Assembly (NCBI RefSeq): GCF_007748115.1
Contig: NZ_CP036289.1
Coordinates: 2,170,001-2,234,000 of the forward strand
Length of the DNA stretch: 64,000 nt
Direction: 5' to 3'
DNA from: Bremerella volcania
Lineage (GTDB): Bacteria; Planctomycetota; Planctomycetia; Pirellulales; Pirellulaceae
Below, piece by piece: positions 35,011 to 44,931 of this stretch. The position numbers were made by a program, and so were the translations under genes. Positions within the stretch are counted from its first letter, which is position 1, and the number at the start of each line of letters is the position of its first letter. The notes below the pieces were generated by a model. That model saw nothing but the letters and a program-made list of their open reading frames with translations, was not told the origin of the DNA and did no database searches.

Positions 35011-35100
35011 TTAAGAAAACCAGGTGCGTTCGACAAACGTGGTGTCGATCTTCCCTTCCGCGAAGGCCGAATGGTTCAGCACCTTCTTGTGGAAGTTGGC
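35011..35100 (-). pseudogene. Duplicated 3' end of accC
   Basis: A 90-bp copy of the true accC end at 37003-37092, differing at only three positions, in the same orientation. It encodes the last 29 AccC residues (…[12 protein letters not shown]…ERTWFS) plus the stop codon. It has no start codon of its own and is read through from the LamG remnant in the same frame. The sulfatase gene lies between the two copies. Confidence 0.85.
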
Positions 35101-35187
35101 GAGCATTGTCCACTCATGCTTGGGAAGCTTCGTTTTGCCGGAAGCATCCGAGAAGCAAAACGGTTTGGTTGGCGACGGCAGTCCCGC
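35101..35187 (-). pseudogene. Fragment of a LamG-family gene fused in frame to the accC remnant
   Basis: The minus-strand translation contains KPFCFSDASG, then KTKLPKHEWTM, which matches the complete LamG gene at 31210-32076 (KPFCFSYASG, then QTKLPKREWTM) with about 4 differences in 22 residues. The frame begins right after the sulfatase TAA (35188-35190) and continues through the accC remnant to its TAA at 35011-35013, giving 58 codons with no start codon apart from an internal ATG. The divergence implies that it derives from a LamG paralogue, not a fresh copy of the neighbour. Confidence 0.8.
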
Positions 35188-36762
35188 TTACTTCACGATT
35201 TCGTCCCGCAGGCCATCCATCTTGCTTGCTTCGGCGCCTTGAGGGGCTTTGGGCCAAGGAGTTTCGCCTGGGGGCCACTCTTTGGGCTGCGTTGCGCGGA
35301 CCGCTTCGACCTTTTCAATCAGCCACTGCGGCACGTCTTCCTGCTCGTTTGCGCCGTAGACATAAGGAAGTGGCGGATCCATCAGCAGCGGTTTGTCTCC
35401 CAGTGGCGGACGTTCCTTGCCGACGACATCCAGCCGCTCGCTTAGCTCCGCCACGAGCCGCGGATGCTTGATAGCGACGTCAGTCTGCTCCGAAGGATCT
35501 TCTTGTATGTTGAACAGCATGTCTCCCATCAGCTTGAAGTCGCCACGACGAATCGTCGGCAGACGCACGCTGCCAGCGACGTCGTAAATGATCTCGTTGC
35601 GAGGGCTCTTCTCGCCGGAGAAGAACGCCCCGGTCATGTCCAAACCGTCAATCGGGCGTTCTTGCTGATGGTTGCCGCCGGCCAGGGTGATGAAGGTTGG
35701 GAAGAAGTCGGCGATGAAAACGAGCCCATCTTTCGCCGTGCCAGGAGCGACATGCCCTGGCCAGCGAATCACGCACGGCTGACGAACGCCTCCTTCGAAG
35801 GTCGTGTTCTTGGTACCGCGAAACGGCTTGCTCATCTCTTCCAGCACAGGGCCGTTATCGTTGGCGAAGATGAAGAGCGTGTTGTCTTTGAAGCCATTCT
35901 TTTCGATGGCCTCTTCGATACGCCCCACGGCCCTGTCGAGGCTTTCGAGCATCGCGTCACGCACCGCGTCGGTGTCGCTTGGATCTCCTTGGAAACCGGG
36001 AGGTGGGTTCAAGGGGCCATGCACCGCGTTGAACGCGACGTACATGAAGAACGGTTCGTCGTTTCCTTTACGAGATTCGATCAGCCGAACTGTTTCGTCC
36101 GCGATCAAATCGGTGGCATAGCCCTCTTCGTTGACCGGCTGCTGATTGCGATGCCAGTCGTAAACGGCATAGCGGGCCGGGGCATTGTGCACGATTGTTT
36201 TGGTGTAATAGTCGATGCCCCAGGCATAATGCCCGTACTGGTAGTCGAAGCCTTGCCCCATGGGAAGATGTTCCGGCAGCCACTCTCCCAAGTGCCACTT
36301 ACCCAGCAATGCCGTGAAGTAGCCTGCTTCGTTCAAGGCTTCAGCAATGGTGCGCTCGTTGGTATCGAGGGCGTGAATCCGCCGGGTTGGCTCGCCACTT
36401 TTGGTATGGGCAAGTTCTAGCCCCAGCTTGGCGAGATAGCTTGGTTTGCCGAAGTCTTCGGTTCGCCAGTCGCTCCATGTCCGAAAGGCGTACCGGCCCG
36501 TCAGAAAGGCCGCACGAGTCGGAGCACATACGCTGTGCGTGTAGAACTCGTTGAGCCGCATCCCTTCGGTGGCCAGCTTGTCCATGTTGGGTGTTAGCGA
36601 GGCTTGTTCGGGATGATTGAAGCCAGGCTGGTTCCAGCCCATGTCGTCGGCCAGCACGAACATGATGTTGGGCCGACTGCCAGGAGCATCGGCGAGTACT
36701 GCGTTTTCTAGCAGGACGGAGAAAGCAACAGCGAATAGCAGGAGTAGTCGACGAGAGATCAT
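35188..36762 (-). CDS. Secreted arylsulfatase (type I, formylglycine-dependent)
   Basis: 524 residues from ATG 36762. The signal peptide is about 1-24 (RRLLLLFAVAFSVLL, cleavage after VLADA). Active-site features: PNIMFVLADDMGW with the metal-binding aspartates, CAPTRAAFLTG with Cys79 in the C-x-P-x-R context that becomes formylglycine, GKWHLGEW, and the FANDNGP metal site. It cleaves sulfate esters from polysaccharides or glycolipids in the periplasm. Sulfatase genes are expanded in marine planctomycetes. Activation needs a formylglycine-generating or anSME enzyme, not seen here. The gene is bounded by two copies of the accC tail. Confidence 0.93.
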   Translation of the reverse strand: MISRRLLLLFAVAFSVLLENAVLADAPGSRPNIMFVLADDMGWNQPGFNHPEQASLTPNMDKLATEGMRLNEFYTHSVCAPTRAAFLTGRYAFRTWSDWRTEDFGKPSYLAKLGLELAHTKSGEPTRRIHALDTNERTIAEALNEAGYFTALLGKWHLGEWLPEHLPMGQGFDYQYGHYAWGIDYYTKTIVHNAPARYAVYDWHRNQQPVNEEGYATDLIADETVRLIESRKGNDEPFFMYVAFNAVHGPLNPPPGFQGDPSDTDAVRDAMLESLDRAVGRIEEAIEKNGFKDNTLFIFANDNGPVLEEMSKPFRGTKNTTFEGGVRQPCVIRWPGHVAPGTAKDGLVFIADFFPTFITLAGGNHQQERPIDGLDMTGAFFSGEKSPRNEIIYDVAGSVRLPTIRRGDFKLMGDMLFNIQEDPSEQTDVAIKHPRLVAELSERLDVVGKERPPLGDKPLLMDPPLPYVYGANEQEDVPQWLIEKVEAVRATQPKEWPPGETPWPKAPQGAEASKMDGLRDEIVK

Positions 36763-37002
36763 CAGAAGCACCAAATCTCGGCTAGACGGGGTGGGTGGTG
36801 GGCGAGCGTCCTATTTTCGCAGGTTGCCTGCGAAATTGAAGGCAAAACTCGCTGCGTCGTAGAGATTTACCACTTCCGTATGCGCCGGTTACACCCAATT
36901 GCCGATTTTGGTGGAAAAGCGACCGCAATTGTTACGCAATCAGATGCGGGATGAGTGTCCCGCGAGCGCGACTTGCCGATTCAAGCCGCGCGATGTGTGC
37001 GG

Positions 37003-38346
<1,344 letters not shown>

Positions 38347-38394
38347 GACTTCTGATTCCTCGCTACTTGGACGCGAGGTTCGATGAGGATGGAA

Positions 38395-38904
38395 TTAGCC
38401 CTGCGGATCGACCATGAACATCGGCTGGCCGAATTCAACCGGTTCTTCGTCCTTGACCAAAACCTTGACGATCTTGCCGGAGACTTCGGCCTTGATCTCG
38501 TTGAAGACCTTCATGGCTTCGATGATGCACACAACGGTGTCTTCCGAGACGTGGTCACCAATGCGAGCAAACGATTCGGCATCGGGCTTGGGCTTTGAGT
38601 AATAAGTACCAACCATCGGGCTCTTGATGGCAATCAGGTGGGCGTCGGAAGCTAGAGCTTCACCACCCCCAGAAGTTGTCGGAGCCGAAGAGACCGATGC
38701 CGCCGGAGCAACCGGCATGGGAGCGGCCTGCATTGGTGCCGGAGCGGCATAAATGGGGGGCTGACCACCTCGCTTGAGCGAGATTTTCTGGTCCCCTTCG
38801 CGAAGGTCGAGTTCGCTCAGGTCATGCTGCTTCATCAGTTCAACTAGCGAGCGAACCGTCTCGACGTTGAATACATTGCTGGAAGTCGATTTGGAATCGG
38901 ACAT
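38395..38904 (-). CDS. accB: Acetyl-CoA carboxylase, biotin carboxyl carrier protein
   Basis: 169 residues. The N-terminal helical part is followed by a Pro/Ala-rich linker (residues about 50-85) and a biotinyl domain (about 90-168). The biotin attachment is Lys132 in IIEAMKVFNEI. AccB carries carboxybiotin from AccC to the carboxyltransferase. It is directly upstream of accC on the same strand. Confidence 0.96.
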   Translation of the reverse strand: MSDSKSTSSNVFNVETVRSLVELMKQHDLSELDLREGDQKISLKRGGQPPIYAAPAPMQAAPMPVAPAASVSSAPTTSGGGEALASDAHLIAIKSPMVGTYYSKPKPDAESFARIGDHVSEDTVVCIIEAMKVFNEIKAEVSGKIVKVLVKDEEPVEFGQPMFMVDPQG

Positions 38905-39191
38905 TCGTTCTCTCCCACGGGATCATCCGCTAGGGGAATATGGTCGTATTGTATTTTGGCAAAGCTTTACAGCGTAAGGGATAAAGGTAGGTTTCGTCCA
39001 GATGGGTAAGCGGGGAGAAGATTTGACAGACATCTTCGACATAAGGGACAATTAGCAGCCCTTTCGTAGGATTATTGGGCCGGTTCGCAGATCCGAACTG
39101 ACGGGTCTTGATTGTCATGGGCTGATTTTTTGCGTGAACACTGCCACCGCCATCGCTCGAATCGCCGATTTCGTAGAATTGGTTGCCCGCC

Positions 39192-39629
39192 ATGAGTGAC
39201 TTCCACGGTCCGACGCTCGAGGATCTTCAAGGGGCGTGGATTTGCATCCGCTTTGGGGACGATGGGCTCAAAGCCCCCTTCTACATCTCTTGGTTTCGAA
39301 AACCACGGATTGAGTTCGAGGGTTACTGCTACCGAGTTTTCGACGGCGAAACCTGCCTGGAGCGAGGTCGTTTCGATATCCGGCGCGGGGTTGAGTATTC
39401 GCTACTGGATCAGTTGATCGAGTTTGGTGAACACTACGGCCGAGAGCATCGCGGCATCATCCGCTGGGTGGGCGATAGGCTCGAGCATCTGCAAGGCCAT
39501 GCCGGCCTCGCACGGCCGACGGGGTTTCCGTATGGGAAAGGTTCCAAGTGCCACTACTCGCTGTTGAGTCGAGCGACCGAAGTGAAAGCAGATCGCATTT
39601 CACCCTCTTCCAAGAAGTGGAAAGGGTAA
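39192..39629 (+). CDS. Small hypothetical protein, LQGxW-type
   Basis: 145 residues from ATG 39192. The start MSDFHGPTLEDLQGAWICIRF resembles the LQGxW opening of planctomycetal beta-barrel-like small domains (TIGR03067 type). A compact beta-rich part follows (FYISWFRKPRIEFEGYCYRVF, then RGRFDIRRGVEYSLLDQLI). No signal peptide or catalytic motif is visible. It sits alone in plus orientation between accB and a peptidase gene and converges on the latter with an 11-bp gap. The function is unknown and coding status is supported mainly by this structure. Confidence 0.6.
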   Translation: MSDFHGPTLEDLQGAWICIRFGDDGLKAPFYISWFRKPRIEFEGYCYRVFDGETCLERGRFDIRRGVEYSLLDQLIEFGEHYGREHRGIIRWVGDRLEHLQGHAGLARPTGFPYGKGSKCHYSLLSRATEVKADRISPSSKKWKG

Positions 39630-39640
39630 CGGTAGTCGAC

Positions 39641-40735
39641 TTAAAGCGTAATCGTCGCTTCCTCGAACGACTTCGGCACGCTCGTCAGTACTTCATGGCC
39701 ATCTTTGGTGACCAGGACGTCATCTTCAATCCGGACGCCGCCGAAGCCTGGGAAGTAGATGCCAGGTTCGACGGTGACGATCATGCCGGCTTCCAGGGGG
39801 CGATGGCTGAGCGAGTTCAGTCGCGGGGATTCGTGAATATCGAGGCCGATGCCGTGACCCAGGCCGTGTCCGAATTGTTTTCCCCAGCCTGCCTTGGCGA
39901 TGATGCTGCGAGCCGCTTTGTCGACGTCGGACATGATGACGCCGGGTTGGATCGCGTCGATGGCGGCCAACTGAGCTTTCAGGCAGGTCTCGTACATCTT
40001 TCTCATCTTGGCCGGTACTTTGCCGTAGAAGAGGACGCGGGTGAGGTCGCTCTTGTAGAACCGATAGTCGGCTCCCCAATCGATCAGGACGAAGCTGTCT
40101 TCTTCCATCCTGACCATGCCAGGCGTTCCATGGGGGCGAGCTGCCCGTGGACCGACACCCACGATCGGAGGAAAACTGGTGCCGCGGCCGCCGTTGCGTT
40201 GGATTTCGTAGGTTAACAACGCGTCCAGTTCTTTTTCGGTTTGATCGCCGCGAAGGCCCGCTTTCAGGACAGCAAACGCTTTCTCGGCAAGGGAAATGGC
40301 TTCGCGCGTGAGAGCGATTTCTCCTTTGTCTTTCACGACCCGCAATTCTTCCACGAACCCATCAAGCTGCTTGACCTCGACCTTGGGCAGTTTGGCGACC
40401 ACCTTGTTGAACAGTTGAACGGTCATCGACTCGCTTTCGATCCCGAGCTTGCCGATCTTGGCTTTGCCGACCGTCTTGGCGACGGCGTCGAGTATGGAGG
40501 TGCCCTGCTCGCGAACTTCGAGCTTCACGTGGGGGCATTCTGCTTCGAGCTGCTCGCTGTAACGAGGATCGCTGAACAGGATTTCTTCCTTGGCGGTCAC
40601 CAGCAAATAACTGTCGTCGCCGGTGAAGCCGGTCAGATAGGTCACGTTTTTGAAGTTGGTGACCAGCAAGGCATCCGCCCCGCTCTGCTTCAGTTGGCGA
40701 CGGAGCTTGGTAACACGAGTACGCGTGGTGGCCAT
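39641..40735 (-). CDS. pepP: M24-family Xaa-Pro aminopeptidase
   Basis: 364 residues. The N-terminal creatinase-like domain covers about 1-125 and the pita-bread catalytic domain about 130-360. The five metal ligands are visible: Asp in IDWGADY, Asp in YKSDLTRV, His in GHGLGHGIGL, Glu in VTVEPGIYF and Glu in VRIEDDVLV. It removes N-terminal residues before proline, or cleaves Xaa-Pro dipeptides (PepQ-like alternative). Members of this group are often encoded just upstream of accB in related genomes; here the LQGxW gene intervenes. Confidence 0.92.
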   Translation of the reverse strand: MATTRTRVTKLRRQLKQSGADALLVTNFKNVTYLTGFTGDDSYLLVTAKEEILFSDPRYSEQLEAECPHVKLEVREQGTSILDAVAKTVGKAKIGKLGIESESMTVQLFNKVVAKLPKVEVKQLDGFVEELRVVKDKGEIALTREAISLAEKAFAVLKAGLRGDQTEKELDALLTYEIQRNGGRGTSFPPIVGVGPRAARPHGTPGMVRMEEDSFVLIDWGADYRFYKSDLTRVLFYGKVPAKMRKMYETCLKAQLAAIDAIQPGVIMSDVDKAARSIIAKAGWGKQFGHGLGHGIGLDIHESPRLNSLSHRPLEAGMIVTVEPGIYFPGFGGVRIEDDVLVTKDGHEVLTSVPKSFEEATITL

Positions 40736-40860
40736 GGTTTCTGCTTCAAGATGAGAGGTCAGCGTTATCCAGATTCCGCTTCAATTTTCGAGGAATGGAC
40801 CGTTTTCGCAAGCATTGCAAATGTTAAATTTCGCGCGAACGGCCAAGTTTCCTTCGTTTT

Positions 40861-41538
40861 TTAGCCAAAGATGAACTGAGTTACGGCCTCGGTATCGGCC
40901 AGATTGGCGAGCAAGAGGTCGGGTTTGGCGGCTTCGAGTTCTTCGATCGAAAAGACCCCAGTGGCGACGGCAACGGCTTTCGCGCCGATTGCCCGGGCAC
41001 ACTTCACGTCGTTGGGCGTATCACCGAGGACATAGATGTCCTCGGGCGAGATTTTTTCGCCATGAAATGCCTCGGCGGCTTCCAATGCGGCTCGCGCCAC
41101 GTCGTCTCGGTTGGGGTGATGATCGCCGAACCCGCCGAACGCGAAGTACTCGTGAATTCCATAGTGCCCCAGTTTCAAGGCGGCCCCCTTCTCGACGTTT
41201 CCAGTCAAAAGGCCAAGCAGGACATCATCGCGCTGCGAGAGCTTGGCCAGCAACGCGGCAACCCCTTCGAGCACGAGCCCTTGCCGCTGGGGAAGGTTGG
41301 TCGCCAGTCCGCCCAAGTACTGATCGAGAAACGCGTGCCAGGCTTCTTCAGAGAGCGTCTTGCCGTGCAGTTCGTAAAGTTCGGCGAAGATACCTCGGTC
41401 TGTCTTGCCGCTGACCTGAAAGACGTGTTCCAGTTCGGTCAACTGGGCCACTTTCAGAAACGCCTCGATCATGGCGTCTTTGCCTGCCATGCCGGTGGTG
41501 ATGAGGGTTCCATCGATATCGAAGAGACAGACTTTCAT
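40861..41538 (-). CDS. HAD-superfamily phosphatase, phosphoglycolate-phosphatase-like
   Basis: 225 residues from ATG 41538, with AAGGAAC upstream. HAD motif I is CLFDIDGTLI (Asp7 nucleophile, Asp9), motif II is GLLTGNVEKG and motif IV is VLGDTPNDVKCA. The helical cap lies at about 15-80. It belongs to the haloacid dehalogenase phosphatases acting on small phosphoesters; phosphoglycolate or a nucleotide is likely but not fixed by sequence. It is downstream of the HtrA-like gene on the same strand. Confidence 0.88.
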   Translation of the reverse strand: MKVCLFDIDGTLITTGMAGKDAMIEAFLKVAQLTELEHVFQVSGKTDRGIFAELYELHGKTLSEEAWHAFLDQYLGGLATNLPQRQGLVLEGVAALLAKLSQRDDVLLGLLTGNVEKGAALKLGHYGIHEYFAFGGFGDHHPNRDDVARAALEAAEAFHGEKISPEDIYVLGDTPNDVKCARAIGAKAVAVATGVFSIEELEAAKPDLLLANLADTEAVTQFIFG

Positions 41539-41567
41539 AATGTTCCTTGGCAAGGCTGCTTGGTTCG

Positions 41568-42773
41568 TTAAGTCGACTCGGCCAACACGACTTCGAGTTC
41601 GACTTCCCGTTGTTTTTCGGTCAACAGTCCACGAATAACCGTGACTTGGAGGGTGTCTCCGATTTTGTGATCGAATAACTGCTGAACGATATCACCGAAG
41701 TTTTTGATGGGTTTGCCGTCGATTTGAATGATTAAATCCCCCAGCACCACCTGTTGGTCCGAGGTGATGATTGTGGGTTGAAAACCAGCTTTTTCCGCCG
41801 GACTACCAGGAACAACCTCAGCGACCAGGGCCCCTTCTCTGCCCAGGCGCGCGTTGATTGTCGGTGGTGCGACGCGAACACCCAAGTATGGCCGCTTGAT
41901 CTGACCGTGCCGTATCAACTCGGTAACTACGGAGTTAACCGTGTCGACCGGAATAGCGAAACCGATCCCGGCGTAAGCTCCGCTGGGACTGTAAATTGCG
42001 GAATTCACCCCAATCAAACGACCGCCACTGTCCAATAGTGGCCCGCCACTGTTGCCAGGATTGATGGCCGCGTCGGTTTGGATCAGGTCGTCTATCTGCC
42101 GCCCATCTTCCGCTTCGATCGATCGTCCCAGGCCGCTGATGACACCAGTGGTCAGGGTATGGTCGAAACCGAATGGGTTTCCGATCGCAAATACCTTTTG
42201 GCCAACTTGAAGATTGGCGGACTCCCCGACCTCGATCGGCTCAAAGGCATCTCCTTGGAAGTTAGTTACCTGGAGGACCGCCAGGTCATGTTCGGGAGAC
42301 GAGCCAACAATCGTGGCCACATAGGTCGAAGCGTCGGCGAAGGTGACACGAGCCGTGCCCGAGCCGTTGGCGATTGACTTGACGACGTGGTAGTTGGTGA
42401 CGATATGCCCCTGTTCGTCCCAGACGAACCCACTTCCCTGCCCGGTCGCCATCTCCGAGATTTTCGCACTTCCATACATCCGAACCTGCTGCGAGGTCGT
42501 GATGAAAACAACCGAGTTGGCAGATTTCTCGAATAATTTGATCGTCGACTTCTCGTCGTCGGCCAAATCCCCTCGGGGGGTAATCGTCCGAGGTTCGGCA
42601 TTGGGATTGAGCGAGGGCTTGTCACTGGAGGTGGTCCAATAACTGATAACCCAGGCCCCACAGAAAGCGGCGACCAGGCAGTACAGAAACAGCCGCAAGA
42701 AGGCGACCGGGTTGGGCTGCGACGGGGTCGAATTTGCGGCCTCTGGAGGGCCGTTATGAGGGGTAGGCTCCAT
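41568..42773 (-). CDS. Membrane-anchored HtrA/DegP-like serine protease with one PDZ domain
   Basis: 401 residues from ATG 42773. One membrane anchor lies at about residues 25-46 (LRLFLYCLVAAFCGAWVI), so the protease faces the periplasm. The catalytic triad is His129 (TNYHVV), Asp163 (EHDLAVL) and Ser242 (NPGNSGGPL). A single PDZ domain covers about 300-395 (YLGVRVAPPTI, LIIQIDGKPIKNFGDIV). It degrades or refolds misfolded envelope proteins. The tRNA-Gln gene lies about 90 bp upstream on the same strand. Confidence 0.94.
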   Translation of the reverse strand: MEPTPHNGPPEAANSTPSQPNPVAFLRLFLYCLVAAFCGAWVISYWTTSSDKPSLNPNAEPRTITPRGDLADDEKSTIKLFEKSANSVVFITTSQQVRMYGSAKISEMATGQGSGFVWDEQGHIVTNYHVVKSIANGSGTARVTFADASTYVATIVGSSPEHDLAVLQVTNFQGDAFEPIEVGESANLQVGQKVFAIGNPFGFDHTLTTGVISGLGRSIEAEDGRQIDDLIQTDAAINPGNSGGPLLDSGGRLIGVNSAIYSPSGAYAGIGFAIPVDTVNSVVTELIRHGQIKRPYLGVRVAPPTINARLGREGALVAEVVPGSPAEKAGFQPTIITSDQQVVLGDLIIQIDGKPIKNFGDIVQQLFDHKIGDTLQVTVIRGLLTEKQREVELEVVLAEST

Positions 42774-42862
42774 GGAAGCACGCAGGGGGTTTGAGGGGAT
42801 CAGCGGTGCGGAACTCAATTCCGCGCGAAAAATTAGCTCGCCAATCGTGCGAGCCAACAAAG

Positions 42863-42933
42863 CTGGGGAACTAGGATTTGAACCTAGACTAACAGAGTCA
42901 GAATCTGTCGTGCTACCGTTACACTATTCCCCA
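42863..42933 (-). tRNA. tRNA-Gln (anticodon CTG)
   Basis: 71 nt on the minus strand. The acceptor TGGGGAA pairs with TTCCCCA (G discriminator). The anticodon arm ACAGA-TTCTGAC-TCTGT carries CTG. The T arm CTAGG-TTCAAAT-CCTAG is intact and the D arm has GTAACGGTAGC. CCA is not encoded and must be added. Confidence 0.95.
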
Positions 42934-43156
42934 ATAATTTTGCAGCGATTAAGGGTATGGCCTAAGTCGTCTGGCGTCAAGGGATTCAGGCAGCGAACTA
43001 TAGTAGAGGCCTGCCTTAATTGGTAGACTACTGCCTGCACCCCTTTGAAACGATTCTTAAGTTTTCGGACGATAAGACCGTTTCCCTCAACCCTTTTCCG
43101 AGATGGTGTCCCAGCAATTGGGACCCGACAACACTGGCGGGAGATCATCGCAAGGC

Positions 43157-44845
43157 ATGTCCAGCTACCTCGTCGCTCTGAATGGTCCAGATTCCGGTAA
43201 GAAAATATTCCTCGCTGGCGAGGAATTTACCCTCGGTCGTCATCCCGAGTGCGATATCGTCGTCGAAGTAGGTGCCGTAAGTCGGTACCACGCAAAAATT
43301 ACGCACAAAGATAGCGGATACATCATCGAGGACCTGAAAAGTCGAAACGGGACCTTCGTTAACGATGAGCAAATCGCCACGCCCCACAAGTTGCAGCATG
43401 GCGATACCATCCGCGTCTGCGACATCTCGTTCGATTTCAGGCAGGAAGGGGTCAAACCGGCCCCGACTGAAACGGTTGGCCTCAAGGCCGATGGCCCTGG
43501 CGCGTTCGGTGCCGTCATGGTGGACGATGACGGGGCGACCTCCACGATCATGTCGAAGTTCGAGGTTTCGTCGCAGACCGGTTCCATTCACCTGACGGCA
43601 AGTCCCGAAGTAAAGCTGAACGCGCTGCTGGAGATCACGCGCGGACTAACGGGGACCCTCTCACTAGACGAGGTGCTGCCAAAAGTTCTTGAGGGCTTGT
43701 TCCATATCTTCCTGCAAGCCGATCGCGGCTTCATCATCCTGCCGGATGGCTCGGGCAATATGGTCCCCCGCTGGACCAAGGCTCGAAAGGAAAGTGACGA
43801 AGAGGAAATCCGAATCAGCCGTACCATCGTCAAGCACGTCATGCAGACGCGCGAAGCGGTCCTCTCGGCCGACGCGGCCGCAGACTCACGCTTTGAGATG
43901 AGCCAGAGCATCACCGATTTCAAGATTCGGTCGATCATGTGCGCTCCGCTAGTGAATGCCGATGATGAAGTGATCGGCGTGATCCAGATCGATACGCTCG
44001 ATCAACGAAAACGATTCCAGAAGGAAGACCTGGAAGTCGCCGTCAGCGTTGGGATGCAGGCCGCGGCGGCCATCGAACGAGCCCAATTGCACGATCAGGC
44101 CATTCGGCAGATCGCCTTCGAACGCGACCTGCACACGGCCAAGCAGGTTCAGATTGGTTTTCTGCCGTCGGAACAGCCTTCGGTGCCTGGCTACAACTTC
44201 TATCACTACTATCTGGCCGCGAATTCGGTTGGCGGTGACTATTACGACTACATTTCGCTACCCGACGGCGGTACGGCGATCCTCGTCGGGGACGTCGTGG
44301 GGCACGGGATCGCGGCTTCGTTGATGATGGCCAAATTGTCGGCCGAAGCTCGGTATTGCCTGGCGTCGATGGCCGATCTTCAGCAAGCTGCATTTCACCT
44401 GAATAACAACTTTGCGGCTTATACCCCGGCCGATAAATTCGTCACGCTGGCCATAGCGATTCTGCATCCGGAAACGCACCAGGTAACGCTCATCAACGCG
44501 GGTCACAATCCACCTATTCTGCGGAAACCGGACGGCACGTGCTCGATGATTGCCGAGGAAGAGATCGGCCTGCCGCTGGGAATCATGGAAGACATGGATT
44601 ACGACATTGCCCAGTTCATGCTCGAACCGGGCGAGATGCTCTTCATCTATACCGACGGCATCAACGAAGCGATGAACGCTGATGGCGATCAATACGGGAT
44701 GGAACGCATGCTTCAGTGCGTTTCCCAGAAGACCGACGACGTCGAAGTCTGCAGCACGGCGATCATCGACGACTGCCGGAAATTCATGGGGGACAGCCCT
44801 CAATTCGACGATATGTGCATGGTGACAATCCAGCGCAAAGGGTAG
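43157..44845 (+). CDS. FHA-GAF-PP2C (SpoIIE-like) serine phosphatase
   Basis: 562 residues from ATG 43157 (AAGG upstream); an ATG at 43103 would add 18 unlikely residues. Residues 6-95 are an FHA domain (FTLGRHPECDIVV, SRYHAKI, LKSRNGTFVND), which binds phosphothreonine. Residues about 155-315 are a GAF domain. Residues about 350-560 form the PP2C/SpoIIE-type phosphatase domain with the metal-binding aspartates in GGDYYDY, VGDVVGHGI and the C-terminal TDGINEA and PQFDDM. FHA-GAF-RsbU proteins control stress or developmental signalling by removing phosphate from partner proteins. Confidence 0.93.
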   Translation: MSSYLVALNGPDSGKKIFLAGEEFTLGRHPECDIVVEVGAVSRYHAKITHKDSGYIIEDLKSRNGTFVNDEQIATPHKLQHGDTIRVCDISFDFRQEGVKPAPTETVGLKADGPGAFGAVMVDDDGATSTIMSKFEVSSQTGSIHLTASPEVKLNALLEITRGLTGTLSLDEVLPKVLEGLFHIFLQADRGFIILPDGSGNMVPRWTKARKESDEEEIRISRTIVKHVMQTREAVLSADAAADSRFEMSQSITDFKIRSIMCAPLVNADDEVIGVIQIDTLDQRKRFQKEDLEVAVSVGMQAAAAIERAQLHDQAIRQIAFERDLHTAKQVQIGFLPSEQPSVPGYNFYHYYLAANSVGGDYYDYISLPDGGTAILVGDVVGHGIAASLMMAKLSAEARYCLASMADLQQAAFHLNNNFAAYTPADKFVTLAIAILHPETHQVTLINAGHNPPILRKPDGTCSMIAEEEIGLPLGIMEDMDYDIAQFMLEPGEMLFIYTDGINEAMNADGDQYGMERMLQCVSQKTDDVEVCSTAIIDDCRKFMGDSPQFDDMCMVTIQRKG

Positions 44846-44853
44846 CCGAAAGC

Positions 44854-44894
44854 AAATCCCCCTCGAAAGCAAATCACTTTCAAGGAGGATTGTT
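44854..44894 (+). terminator. Hairpin after the FHA-GAF-phosphatase gene
   Basis: AATCCCCCT and AGGAGGATT (one mismatch) enclose an inner GAAAG/CTTTC stem. No T-tract follows, so termination is uncertain. Confidence 0.4.
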
Positions 44895-44931
44895 GCTGAG
44901 ACCTTTCTTGTGATCAGAACCGCTTTAGCGG

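Larger units (their letters stand above)
34729..35187. other. Intergenic region containing gene remnants
   Basis: About 460 bp. The part 34729-35010 is AT-moderate and shows no gene. From 35011 to 35187 it holds a copy of the accC 3' end and a LamG-gene fragment joined in frame, described separately. Confidence 0.7.

Noticed and set aside
35464-36420. A 318-codon frame opposite the sulfatase gene
   Set aside because: It has no protein family match by eye and lies entirely inside the antisense of a clear sulfatase.
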